Assembly: GCA_030168595.1 (NCBI GenBank)
Contig: CP115556.1
Location: 1,364,001 to 1,428,000, forward strand
Direction: 5' to 3'
Source: Methanomassiliicoccales archaeon LGM-DZ1
GTDB lineage: Archaea; Thermoplasmatota; Thermoplasmata; Methanomassiliicoccales; Methanomethylophilaceae
DNA length: 64,000 nucleotides
In this document: piece after piece, positions 34,140 to 41,961 of the stretch
How positions within the stretch are numbered: the first letter of the stretch is position 1
Layout of the letters: every line of letters begins with the position of its first letter
Notes under the pieces: model-generated
The model's database searches: none
What the model was told of the DNA's origin: nothing
The model's input: only the letters and a program-made list of their open reading frames with translations
Position numbers and translations under genes: made by a program

Positions 34140-34637
34140 ATGGACTTCCGGCCCATGAAGCTCAAGGACATCAAGAAGGTCCGCGAACTGGAGCTGTCCT
34201 GCATAAAGGAGTACTTCAGCGAGACCATCGAGAACAAGTGGGAGGACCTTCCGCAGGAGTGGAAGGACAACCTCGGGGCGAGCAGCCCCAACCATTTCCG
34301 CCCCTACCTGGAGAGCGGGCTGAGCTTCGTGGCCGAGGAGGACGGGGAGATCTACGGGTTCATCTTCGCGCAGATGCTCCACCATATCGCAGACTGCACC
34401 AATCTCGTATGGATTGAGAACATGGGGGTCGACCCCATCGTCCGCAGGAACGAGATCGGCTACAGGCTCCTCAGGGAGACCCTCCGTGCGGGACGCGCCG
34501 CGGGAGGAGAGGTCGCCCACAGCATGATCGAACAGGACAATGCGCCCTCGATCATGCTCCACAAGAAGATCGGGTTCTTCATCGACAGGCGCGCAGTGGC
34601 GCTGATGGACCTTAAGGACCCGAAACTGAAGCTCTGA
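34140..34637 (+). CDS. GNAT-family N-acetyltransferase
   Basis: 165 residues with the GNAT acetyl-CoA fold: N-terminal helix (LKDIKKVRELELSCIKEYFS), central strand LVWIENMGVDPIVRRNEIGY ending in the pyrophosphate-binding turn, and C-terminal SIMLHKKIGFFIDRRAVALM. The Q/RxxGxG/A loop is altered (RRNEIGYRLL). Substrate cannot be told. The ATG overlaps the end region of argS by one base spacing, so it is in the same transcript. Confidence 0.8.
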   Translation: MDFRPMKLKDIKKVRELELSCIKEYFSETIENKWEDLPQEWKDNLGASSPNHFRPYLESGLSFVAEEDGEIYGFIFAQMLHHIADCTNLVWIENMGVDPIVRRNEIGYRLLRETLRAGRAAGGEVAHSMIEQDNAPSIMLHKKIGFFIDRRAVALMDLKDPKLKL

Positions 34638-34728
34638 CGGCCCGGCACCGGCGTTTCTGCCTGCCGGCCGGCGGATCATATCTCAAAAATCCCCGAAAGG
34701 GTAAGGGGTTTGATCGGTGAGGCACGCC

Positions 34729-35031
34729 TCACTCAGAACCTTTGGATTCCTTCTCTGCCTTCTTCCTGTCATCGGCCGCGGAAATGGCTGCCTTGGTCCT
34801 GACAGTGGCCCTGGTGATGATCATGGTCATCGCGACGGCGAGGCAGGTGACGAGGAGAGCGTAGATGGTCTTCCCGACAAGGCTGTCATCATCATGGAAG
34901 ACCGCGCTGACCGCGGACTGGATGGCGCCGTTCCAGGCAAGCGCAGCGACGAGCCCGAACGCGGAGATGATCAGCGCGGAGAGGGACTCGAGGAACTGCA
35001 GTTTGAAGGGTTTAACTTCAGCGTCTGCCAT
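34729..35031 (-). CDS. Small two-helix membrane protein, DUF5654-like
   Basis: 100 residues with two hydrophobic helices (about 17-38 and 56-74), a short charged N-terminus (MADAEVKPFKLQFLESL) and a Lys/Glu tail. The LESLSALIISAFGLVAALAW segment matches my memory of the archaeal DUF5654 family. TATA-like CCTTTAATATG lies upstream. Function unknown. Confidence 0.6.
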   Translation of the reverse strand: MADAEVKPFKLQFLESLSALIISAFGLVAALAWNGAIQSAVSAVFHDDDSLVGKTIYALLVTCLAVAMTMIITRATVRTKAAISAADDRKKAEKESKGSE

Positions 35032-35115
35032 ACTCCGCAGACTGCTGATGGCATATTAAAGGTATCGGCTTATGCAAAAGGGGGGCCGGACCCCTATCGG
35101 GGCCCGAAAGGGGTT

Positions 35116-35913
35116 TCACTTCCTCCTGGAGGAGACGTACTTGAGCTTCTTGCCCTCTCCGTCCTTTCCGGAGGATTTCTTGGCCTTCTTCTCATCGGCC
35201 AGTTCCGAGAAGGAAGATGCCTCCTTCTCCTTGGGTTCCTCGGCTGGCACGGCTTCCTTGGACTCGGAGGATGCATCGTAGCGCCTCCTCTCGGTAGAGG
35301 CCTTCTTCTCGGCGGGGGCCTTGGAGTCCTTCCCGGCCTTCTTCTCCTCTTCGAGCTGGGTGAAGGTGGTGGTGGGCTTCGCCTTGGGGTTCGACCTGAT
35401 GTAATAGAGCACGGCGATCACGATTATGATCGCGATCGCTATGATCGCGATGTAAGACGTTGCCTTGTCCCAGATGCCCTTGTCGACATGCACTTCGACC
35501 GAGGTGGTGCCGATGGAGGTCTGGTCGCCGGTCGTGCTCTCGTCCCCGTCCTCATCGATGTAGGCATAGACGGTGACCGTGTGGTTCCCGCTGCTCAGGG
35601 ATATCGACAGGGTAACGGTCTGCGTTCCTTCGGAGAGCCCGGTCTTCATGACAGTCTTGTCCGGGTCGGATTCGTCGTACGAGTCCACGTACATCTTGAA
35701 CAGCACGTTGCTCTCCGCGGTCAGGCTCACCGGCACATCGATGTGCCCGGATTCCCCGTCCTTCCAGTCGTCATCGGCTGTTGCGGTGCCGATGCCGTTG
35801 GTGGCGGCATCCGATGCGCTTGCAGCCACGGCGGCCGCGGCGACGGCCAGCAGGGCCGCCAGGGACAGTGCCAGGAGCCTGCCGGCGTTCTTTCCGGCGA
35901 ATGCCTGGCTCAT
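35116..35913 (-). CDS. Secreted, C-terminally anchored beta-domain protein
   Basis: 265 residues: an N-terminal signal/anchor (AGRLLALSLAALLAVAAAAV), an extracellular domain of about 110 residues with CARDB-like strands (GHIDVPVSLTAESNVLFKMY, GTQTVTLSISLSSGNHTVTV), a membrane helix (IAIIAIAIIIVIAVLYYI, about 151-168) and a Lys/Glu-rich cytosolic tail ending KLKYVSSRRK. The start overlaps the purP stop (ATGA), so it is co-expressed with purP although no functional link is apparent. Function unknown. Confidence 0.7.
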   Translation of the reverse strand: MSQAFAGKNAGRLLALSLAALLAVAAAAVAASASDAATNGIGTATADDDWKDGESGHIDVPVSLTAESNVLFKMYVDSYDESDPDKTVMKTGLSEGTQTVTLSISLSSGNHTVTVYAYIDEDGDESTTGDQTSIGTTSVEVHVDKGIWDKATSYIAIIAIAIIIVIAVLYYIRSNPKAKPTTTFTQLEEEKKAGKDSKAPAEKKASTERRRYDASSESKEAVPAEEPKEKEASSFSELADEKKAKKSSGKDGEGKKLKYVSSRRK

Positions 35914-37067
35914 GTTATGATCTCCTCGAGCCTCTCCTGCTCTATGGCCTTGCGGACCTCCATGGAGAGGCGCCTCCCGGTGCTCATGTTGGTCCTCCAC
36001 AGGGTGTTGCCGTAGGGGTGTCCGACGGACATGTGGACGTTGGTCCCTCCTCCGATCCTGGGGGCGACATCGTAGATGTAGAAGTTGAGGTCCTTGTCGA
36101 CGCAGGTCTGGAGGCAGAAGGGCCCGATGATCCCGGGCTTGTAGTACTCCTGGGTCGCTTTGACGTACTTCTCGGCCATCGCGAACGCCTTGTCGAGCAG
36201 GGACTCCCTGAGGGTGGCGGAGTTGTGGCCGCAGACGGTGTACTCCGGGATTATGCCGTCGTCCTCGAGCTCGACCTGCTGCTTCCCGGGGAGCCTCACG
36301 TAGCCGTCCAGCGAGGACTCGAACCTCCAGTCGATGCCGAGCAGCTCCACTTTCTCTCCCTTCTCCTCGAGGGGGTCGTAGAAGAAGTCGAGGTTGAAGA
36401 CGGGGCCGATGATGTACTGCTCCATCCTGGCGTGCTTCTCGAAGTCCTCGTCGAGAACGCCCTGCTTGATCAGCTCCTGGCTCTTCTCCACGTACTGGTC
36501 GTAGTCCTTGGCAGTGAAGAACCCGCGCTCGAGCTTCTTGACGTGGTGGTGGACCTTGATGATGGTCAGCCCGTCGATGTCCTCGGGCTTCTCGACCTTC
36601 TTGGGGTAGGGGAGGTTGGCCTTCTCGAGGAGCCAGTAGTAGTCCTTCGGCCCGCCCCTCTCCTCGGAGCGGAGCAGGTTCCTGCTGCCGACCATGGGGA
36701 CCTTGAAATTGTCCTCCACGTCATCGATGCTGCAGTAGGAGGTGAACGACCTGTTGGGCACCCACAGGGTGTTGGTGTTGATCAGATACTCCTGGTTCTC
36801 CGGCTTCATGATGTCGCCGAACTTATCGAGGATCATCGTGTCGTCGACGACTCCGCGGATGAGGTTGCCGTCGGCGTCCCTCTGCGATCTGAAGTAGTTG
36901 TTGAAGGTCCGTTCCCTTCCTTTCTGGCACACTGCGAGGGTGCGGAAGCCTTCCGACACCGCTCCGTCGCAGGTGTCGAGCGAGGAATGCGAGGCGAGGA
37001 CCCCGATCCTGGCCTTCTCCTGATCGTAGCGTCCCAGATTGGCAAGCACTTCGTCTCTGCTGATCAT
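35910..37067 (-). CDS. purP: Formate-dependent FAICAR synthetase PurP
   Basis: 385-residue ATP-grasp enzyme that formylates AICAR with formate and ATP in archaeal purine synthesis. GVLASHSSLDTCDGAVSEGF at the N-terminus, then IGPVFNLDFFYDP, GIDWRFESSLDGYVRLP and YDVAPRIGGGTNVHMSVGHP are strongly conserved. Start ATG 37067 gives MISRDEVLANLG. Archaea-specific route; supports the archaeal assignment. Confidence 0.95.
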   Translation of the reverse strand: MISRDEVLANLGRYDQEKARIGVLASHSSLDTCDGAVSEGFRTLAVCQKGRERTFNNYFRSQRDADGNLIRGVVDDTMILDKFGDIMKPENQEYLINTNTLWVPNRSFTSYCSIDDVEDNFKVPMVGSRNLLRSEERGGPKDYYWLLEKANLPYPKKVEKPEDIDGLTIIKVHHHVKKLERGFFTAKDYDQYVEKSQELIKQGVLDEDFEKHARMEQYIIGPVFNLDFFYDPLEEKGEKVELLGIDWRFESSLDGYVRLPGKQQVELEDDGIIPEYTVCGHNSATLRESLLDKAFAMAEKYVKATQEYYKPGIIGPFCLQTCVDKDLNFYIYDVAPRIGGGTNVHMSVGHPYGNTLWRTNMSTGRRLSMEVRKAIEQERLEEIIT

Positions 37068-37169
37068 GGAATTACCTGTGTGAAGGTAAAACAAGCCTTC
37101 TATTTAACATAATATAAGGAGGGGTCCGCTGTCCCCGGCGCCTCCTGGGCAGGCATCCTCTGTGCCGGG

Positions 37170-38420
37170 TCAGATGAAGACCGAGATCACCGATACCAGG
37201 ATGATGGAGCCGACGAGGTCCATCACCGACGAGGTGATCGGTATCGACTCATCGTCCGGGTCCAGGCCGAACTTGGTCGATGCCACGGCCACGTAGTAGG
37301 ACAGCAGGCTCAGGACGGCGGTGGTGATCATCCCGGCGGCCATTATGATGGCCATGGATGTCAGGAAGCCGATCCCGCTCCCGCCGTTGACGAGGATGCA
37401 TGCCGCGTAGGATATGGTGCCGATGTAGGCGAAGGTGATGACCGAGCAGACCAGGATCATCGCGAACTCTCCCCCGGCGCCTTTGGGGTTCCACCTGGGG
37501 GAGAGCGTACCCAGGTGGATGGCGGAGGAGAGCTTGGAGGTGAGCATCCCGGACAGGGCGTTCCCCTGGTTCAGGAACGCCGGCATCATGATCATGAGGA
37601 CGCCGTACTGCACCAGGGAGTCCTCCTCGTCCTGGATGACGATCCCCGCCCCGATCTCGAATATGAGGCAGAACATCAGGACCGGGAGGGAGGCGTAGAA
37701 GATCCTCTTGGCCTCTCCGGAGAAGTCCCTGCGGCTGGTCTTGGCCTTCAGCATGCGCCAGGTGTACAGCGCGGTGACGGCGATGATGGCGACCGTCATT
37801 ATTATGGTGGCCGTCTCCCCCCAGCTGTAATCGTCCATCTCGAGGAAGACCCAGGTGGCGAAGAATATCATCGGGACGGTGACTATGTCGCCGATGGCCG
37901 CGATGAGGGGGGCCGTGATGTTGTCCACGTCCCATTCCCTCTTGTTCCCGACGTAGGCGATCAAGATGTTGAAGCACACCACGATGATCCCGGCCAGGAA
38001 CCCTCCCACCGAGGAGATGAAGATGAGGTCCCAGATGTCGGCGTTCCCTCCGAACCAGATCAGCGCGACGAGCCAGGTGACGGCACCCATGGCGATGCTC
38101 ATGATGAGCGAGAGCGCTATGGCGGAGTCGAAGTTGGCGCGGAGAACCGTTCCCTTCCTGAGGCTCATCTCGAAGGTACCGATGTTCATGGCGGTGCCTA
38201 TCCTGGAGCCCATCGCGCCGAAGATGTTCCCGCGCATCCCTATCGCGGAGTAGATGAGGATCATCATCCCCGAGATGGTCAGGATGTAATCTTCCATGCT
38301 GTTGAGGACGAGGCCGGCGAAAAGATCGGCGGTGCCGGCGATGCAGAGGGCGGCGAGACCCATGATTATCGCGGACCCGTAGCGGGCCAGGAATCCGTCA
38401 GATCTCTTCTGCCTATCCAT
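37170..38420 (-). CDS. MgtE/SLC41-type divalent cation transporter (membrane domain)
   Basis: 416 residues with about ten membrane helices in two repeats. Each repeat has an MgtE pore-type motif: SRIGTAMNIGTFEMSLRKGT in the first half and LTSKLSSAIHLGTLSPRWNP in the second. There is no cytosolic CBS or N domain, so it resembles archaeal two-repeat/SLC41 forms rather than bacterial MgtE. The start at 38420 is fixed by a strong ribosome binding site (GGAGGT, 38428-38433), unusual here because most genes look leaderless. It is divergent from two PhoU/TrkA-C genes, a frequent pairing in archaea. Confidence 0.85.
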   Translation of the reverse strand: MDRQKRSDGFLARYGSAIIMGLAALCIAGTADLFAGLVLNSMEDYILTISGMMILIYSAIGMRGNIFGAMGSRIGTAMNIGTFEMSLRKGTVLRANFDSAIALSLIMSIAMGAVTWLVALIWFGGNADIWDLIFISSVGGFLAGIIVVCFNILIAYVGNKREWDVDNITAPLIAAIGDIVTVPMIFFATWVFLEMDDYSWGETATIIMTVAIIAVTALYTWRMLKAKTSRRDFSGEAKRIFYASLPVLMFCLIFEIGAGIVIQDEEDSLVQYGVLMIMMPAFLNQGNALSGMLTSKLSSAIHLGTLSPRWNPKGAGGEFAMILVCSVITFAYIGTISYAACILVNGGSGIGFLTSMAIIMAAGMITTAVLSLLSYYVAVASTKFGLDPDDESIPITSSVMDLVGSIILVSVISVFI

Positions 38421-38427
38421 CCGAAGA

Positions 38428-38433
38428 ACCTCC
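38428..38433 (-). promoter_or_regulatory. Ribosome binding site of the MgtE-type gene
   Basis: GGAGGT seven bases before the ATG at 38420. A TATA-like TTTATAAG near 38470 is about 50 bases upstream of the start, leaving a real leader of about 25 bases. Confidence 0.6.
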
Positions 38434-38585
38434 TCAGACCATGCGATCGAGTGCGACAAGGCATCTCTCTTATAAATGAAAGACGGGAAGAGGCCCCGCA
38501 TGCCTGCGGACAGCACGTGCCAGCCGTTCAGATGGGAGTCTGGGACCGATGCAGACTGGTTGTATTGATAGTGATAATCATATAT

Positions 38586-38606
38586 CGGCGATGCAATATT
38601 TCGCCG
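38586..38606. repeat. Inverted repeat in the MgtE/PhoU-TrkA divergent gap
   Basis: CGGCGA (38586-38591) and TCGCCG (38601-38606) flank nine bases. It lies 80 bases before the PhoU/TrkA-C gene. It could be an operator or chance in GC-rich DNA. The rest of the 266-base gap shows promoters only. Confidence 0.35.
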
Positions 38607-38686
38607 TAAATTCCGTTCAAGGGTGAAAGGAACTTGGTTATCTGCGTCGGCCGGAGACTCTCCGGCATGGTCCCGGGGGCGTCCGG

Positions 38687-39403
38687 ATGAGCGAACCCGA
38701 AGACATCTCGGAACTCAAACACATAGATATGACCGTGCGCGAGCTGCTCACGGAGATGAAGGATTCTTCCGAGGTCATCGTCGACCTCGCATACGCATCG
38801 CTGATGTACAACAGCACCAGCATGGCTGAGAAAGTGCGCGAGATCGAGGACGAGATGGACGATCTGAAGTTCGCCACCCGTTACAAGGTCCTCCTGTCCA
38901 GCAGAACCAGGGAGGACGCCAGGCAGCTGTCCGGTCTCCTGGAGGTCGCTTCCGCCGCCGACAGGATCTCGGACGCCGCCTCCGATATAGTGGGCCTGCT
39001 GAGGTTCCCTCCCGAAAAGCGCCCGTTCATCACCGAGATGCTCTCGGAGGCCGACGAGAAGATCAGGATGATCAGGATCGCCGACGGGTCGAGCATGGCC
39101 GGGAACACGATCGGCAAGCTCGCCGTCGAGGCCAACACCGGCTGCAAGATCATCGCCGTCAAGAACCGCCGCGGGTGGACCTACGACCCCGAGGGAAGCG
39201 CCAAGCTCCGCGCGGGGGACACCATCATCGTCCGCGGGACCGACGACGGGGCCGACCTGCTCACCGAGTACGCTTCGGGCAAGAAGGAGTGGGAGTTCGA
39301 AGAACCTGTCTCCGAGGAGGAAGAGGAGACCTCGGACAAGGAGGACGAGAAGAACGAGGAGGAGCTGACCCAGGAGCTCAACGGGGAGGGCGATGGAGAA
39401 TGA
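38687..39403 (+). CDS. PhoU-domain/TrkA-C (RCK-C) regulatory protein 1
   Basis: 238 residues. Residues 1-110 are a helical PhoU-like domain (VRELLTEMKDSSEVIVDLAY, EVASAADRISDAASDIVGLL). Residues 125-205 are a TrkA-C ligand-binding domain (IRIADGSSMAGNTIGKLAVE, GCKIIAVKNRRGWTYDPEGS, LRAGDTIIVRGTDDGADLL). The tail is highly acidic. This architecture accompanies archaeal MgtE-like or potassium transport genes and probably senses a cytosolic ligand. Here it is divergent from the MgtE-type gene and overlaps its paralogue. Confidence 0.82.
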   Translation: MSEPEDISELKHIDMTVRELLTEMKDSSEVIVDLAYASLMYNSTSMAEKVREIEDEMDDLKFATRYKVLLSSRTREDARQLSGLLEVASAADRISDAASDIVGLLRFPPEKRPFITEMLSEADEKIRMIRIADGSSMAGNTIGKLAVEANTGCKIIAVKNRRGWTYDPEGSAKLRAGDTIIVRGTDDGADLLTEYASGKKEWEFEEPVSEEEEETSDKEDEKNEEELTQELNGEGDGE

Positions 39404-39981
39404 TGAGCCGTCTAGCCGCCATGCTCACCGAGCTCAAGGACACCTCCGAGATGATGATCGATCTGGCATATTCGTCCCTGCTCTATGACAACACTGAGAT
39501 CGCCGAGGAGGTCATCTCCCTCTCCAACAGCCTCGACGGGCTGAGCGAGCGCATACAGGACGAGATGGCCAAGTCCGGCCAGAGCAATTCCGAGGAGGTT
39601 TACAGGGCGATTGTCACCGTGACCCTCATGGACAGGATAATGGACATCGCCCACGCGGCGGAATCCATCGCCGACGTGGTCATCCGCGGTCTCGCGGAGC
39701 ACCCCGTCCTCGCCATGTCCATCAGGGAGGCGGACACCACCATGTGCCTCGCCAAGGTCGCCGACGATTCGATCCTGGCAGGGAAGACCTTCGGAGAGGT
39801 CTCCCTCAGCACCGTCAGCGGCATGTTCGTCATCGCGGTCAGGCGCGGCGACGACTACATCTTCGGCCCCGGGGAGGAGACGAAGATGGAGGCCGGCGAC
39901 ATCCTCATAGCCAGAGGGCCCGAGGAAGGGGTATCCTACTTCAAGGACCTCGCCGACGGTACCGAGAAATCTCTGGACTGA
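39400..39981 (+). CDS. PhoU-domain/TrkA-C (RCK-C) regulatory protein 2
   Basis: 193-residue paralogue of the preceding gene with the same order: PhoU-like helices (LAAMLTELKDTSEMMIDLAY, IMDIAHAAESIADVVIRGLA), then TrkA-C (LAKVADDSILAGKTFGEVSL, MFVIAVRRGDDYIFGPGEET, MEAGDILIARGPEEG). It lacks the acidic tail. ATGATG at 39400 overlaps the upstream stop, so the two are translationally coupled and may form a heteromer regulating the MgtE-type transporter. Confidence 0.82.
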   Translation: MMSRLAAMLTELKDTSEMMIDLAYSSLLYDNTEIAEEVISLSNSLDGLSERIQDEMAKSGQSNSEEVYRAIVTVTLMDRIMDIAHAAESIADVVIRGLAEHPVLAMSIREADTTMCLAKVADDSILAGKTFGEVSLSTVSGMFVIAVRRGDDYIFGPGEETKMEAGDILIARGPEEGVSYFKDLADGTEKSLD

Positions 39982-39995
39982 CGGTTTTTATCCCA

Positions 39996-40373
39996 TCAGG
40001 CCGCCAGGGCGATCCCCGCCCAGCGTCCGGCGGCCGCTCCGCCCAGGCAGAGGACCACGGTCCCGAGGAAGTTCATCGCTGCGTCGCCGAAGCGCCCGTT
40101 CGAGAACAGCACCGTGGTGTCCAGCGCGAACGTGGACATGGTGGTGAACGCTCCGAAGAAGCCGGTGAACATCAGCAGCCTGGCCTCCTGCGATATGCCG
40201 GTGAGGCTGAACGTCAGGAGCGCCAGCAGGAAAGACCCGATGAAGTTGACCGCGAGGGTGGCCCACGGGAACTGCGTCGAGTCGATATAATAGATGAACA
40301 GGTAGCGGACGGCCGCTCCGATAGCTCCGCCGGCAGCGACGATGAGAAGGCATGCAGGCAGGCTCAGTTCCAT
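39996..40373 (-). CDS. crcB: Fluoride channel CrcB/Fluc
   Basis: 125-residue four-helix membrane protein of the dual-topology fluoride exporter family. GGAIGAAVRYLFIYY, TLAVNFIGSFLLALLTF and GFFGAFTTMSTFALDT are the signature segments (pore Asn, and the Phe/Ser/Thr-rich helix break). A TATA element about 30 bases upstream makes it apparently leaderless, leaving no room for a fluoride riboswitch. Confidence 0.92.
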   Translation of the reverse strand: MELSLPACLLIVAAGGAIGAAVRYLFIYYIDSTQFPWATLAVNFIGSFLLALLTFSLTGISQEARLLMFTGFFGAFTTMSTFALDTTVLFSNGRFGDAAMNFLGTVVLCLGGAAAGRWAGIALAA

Positions 40374-40450
40374 GAACGGTCGCCAGAGGCGGGACGGATA
40401 AATAATTGACGGGACCGAAGCCGGAACCTATCAGAAGTTAGAATGAGAAG

Positions 40451-40526
40451 TGGTAGCCCCGACCAGATTCGAACTGATGTCCAAAGATCCAGAGTCTCCG
40501 ATGATTGACCACTACACTACGGGGCT
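40451..40526 (-). tRNA. tRNA-Gln (CTG)
   Basis: Minus-strand cloverleaf with acceptor AGCCCCG/CGGGGCT, D-arm with GTAGTGTAGTGGT, anticodon loop CTCTGGA giving anticodon CTG (stem GGAGA/TCTTT with two G-U pairs), T-arm GTTCGAATC, discriminator A and encoded CCA. No intron. Confidence 0.92.
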
Positions 40527-40530
40527 ATTG

Positions 40531-40550
40531 AACCGCCATATCCGGCGGTT
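40531..40550. repeat. Inverted repeat just upstream of tRNA-Gln
   Basis: AACCGCC / GGCGGTT perfect 7-bp arms with a six-base loop sit 4 bases from the tRNA 5' end, between it and a TATA-like GCTTAATAAC (40552-40561). It may be a processing or 5' trailer structure. Confidence 0.35.
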
Positions 40551-40569
40551 GTTATTAAGCGTTTCTGTT

Positions 40570-40588
40570 GTGCCCCCAGAGGGGGCAC
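40570..40588 (-). terminator. Hairpin after adk
   Basis: GTGCCCCC / GGGGGCAC, 8-bp arms with a three-base loop, 20 bases downstream of the adk stop. Confidence 0.5.
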
Positions 40589-40607
40589 GGGATAGGCATC
40601 CCGGGAA

Positions 40608-41246
40608 TCACTGGAGGACCGCTTCGACCTTCTTGAAGATCTCGTTGATGTCGCCGACGCCGTCGATCCTGACGAGCTTGCCGGCGTTCTTGTAGTAGCC
40701 GATGAGGGGCTCGGTGTTCTTGTGGTAGGTCTCGAGCCTCTTCTTGACGGTCTCCTCCTTGTCATCGTCCCTCTGGTAGAGCTTGGATCCGCACTTGTCG
40801 CAGATGCCGTCGACCTTCGGAGGGTTGTTGGTGAGGTGGTACACCGCGTTGCACTCGGGGTTGGGGCAGGAGCGCCTCTGGGTCAGCCTCTTGACGAGGA
40901 TGTCGTCGGCCACGTCGATGTCGAGGGCGAGGTCGATGTTCAGCTCCTTGTCGAGGGCCTCCGCCTGCTCGATGGTCCTGGGGAACCCGTCGAAGATGAT
41001 GCCGGGGACCTTGCCGAGGCTCCTGATCTTCTCCTTCATGAGGTTGATGATGACCTCGTTGGGGACGAGCCCTCCGGCGTCCATGTACTTCTTGGCGGTC
41101 TTGCCCAGCTCGGTCCCGTTCCTGACGGCCTCGCGGAGCATGTCGCCCGTGGAAAGTCTGACGTATCCGAGCTCGGTCTCGATCTTCTCTCCCTGGGTTC
41201 CTTTCCCGGCCCCGGGGGGTCCCAGAAGTACAATCATGGATTTCAT
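40608..41246 (-). CDS. adk: Adenylate kinase with zinc-type lid
   Basis: 212-residue enzyme interconverting AMP, ADP and ATP. P-loop LLGPPGAGKGTQGEKI, RLSTGDMLREAV, FDGFPRTIEQAEAL and a lid holding CPNPECNAVYH...CDKCGSKLYQR (four cysteines for zinc) show the bacterial-type long form, unlike the AdkA normally encoded after secY in archaea. ATG 41246 sits about 25 bases from CTTTTAACC and looks leaderless. Confidence 0.95.
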   Translation of the reverse strand: MKSMIVLLGPPGAGKGTQGEKIETELGYVRLSTGDMLREAVRNGTELGKTAKKYMDAGGLVPNEVIINLMKEKIRSLGKVPGIIFDGFPRTIEQAEALDKELNIDLALDIDVADDILVKRLTQRRSCPNPECNAVYHLTNNPPKVDGICDKCGSKLYQRDDDKEETVKKRLETYHKNTEPLIGYYKNAGKLVRIDGVGDINEIFKKVEAVLQ

Positions 41247-41321
41247 ATGGGACGGTAGAAGGAAGGCGGTTAAAAGGGTGATGGGCGGGGCGGCGCCCCG
41301 CCGAAGCTTTTCGCGCTGCTG

Positions 41322-41855
41322 TCAGGCGATGACGCCCTTCAGCCTGTAGGCGCCGTACATCCTGACGATTCCGGCGGCGGCCACGAAGGCGCCGATCACG
41401 ATCATCACGACGTCCGCCGTGTCGTCGAGGTTGAAGAGGGCGATGATGCCGGTGACGATCATCAGCACCGCGACGGCGACGTTGACGATCTTGGAGCCGC
41501 TGTCCGGGAGGCCGAAGGCCGGGATGCCGAGCAGGGCGAGGACGCCGATCACGATCAGGCCCACGGCCAGAAGGGCCATGAGGACGTCCGAGATCAGTGC
41601 CGGGACCAGTATGAGGATGAGTCCGAGCAGGAGGTAGAGCCCTCCCATGAGCATCCCTCCCCCGCCGAATCCGACGGAGGCGGCGCCTACGAATATCAGG
41701 ACCGCCCAGATGACCAGGATCACGCCGACGGCGATCAGGATTATCTCCAGGGCATCCTCGCCGAGGACGGCTATGGCTATACCGACAATAAGTGCCAGGA
41801 GCCCTTCGGCGAACTGCATCGCGCAGAGCTTCTTGCGTTCGTTCACGCTTATCAT
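41322..41855 (-). CDS. HdeD/DUF308-type membrane protein
   Basis: 177 residues, almost entirely hydrophobic, with about six short helices in the pattern of HdeD-like proteins (EGLLALIVGIAIAVLG, GGLYLLLGLILILVPA, VAVAVLMIVTGIIALF). HdeD is linked to acid resistance in enteric bacteria; the archaeal role is unknown. Leaderless start suggested by AATTATACG about 27 bases upstream. Confidence 0.72.
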   Translation of the reverse strand: MISVNERKKLCAMQFAEGLLALIVGIAIAVLGEDALEIILIAVGVILVIWAVLIFVGAASVGFGGGGMLMGGLYLLLGLILILVPALISDVLMALLAVGLIVIGVLALLGIPAFGLPDSGSKIVNVAVAVLMIVTGIIALFNLDDTADVVMIVIGAFVAAAGIVRMYGAYRLKGVIA

Positions 41856-41961
41856 GAGGCGGGAATCGGCGCCGGCCCGTATAATTGTGGCGACCGCGCA
41901 GAGGCATCGCGCGCATGCGCATTCTTATAACCAATAACGTGAATCGGCATGGCCGATAGAA

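Noticed and set aside
31124-34291. Very long minus-strand open frame (over 1000 codons) across the aRF1 and argS genes
   Set aside because: It is the antisense of two certain genes, full of His/Asp/Val/Gly/Leu typical of reverse-strand reading of GC-rich coding DNA, with no recognisable motif.
40374-40410. Possible fluoride riboswitch before crcB
   Set aside because: A TATA element lies about 30 bases from the ATG, leaving no leader for a riboswitch, and no conserved fluoride aptamer sequence is seen.
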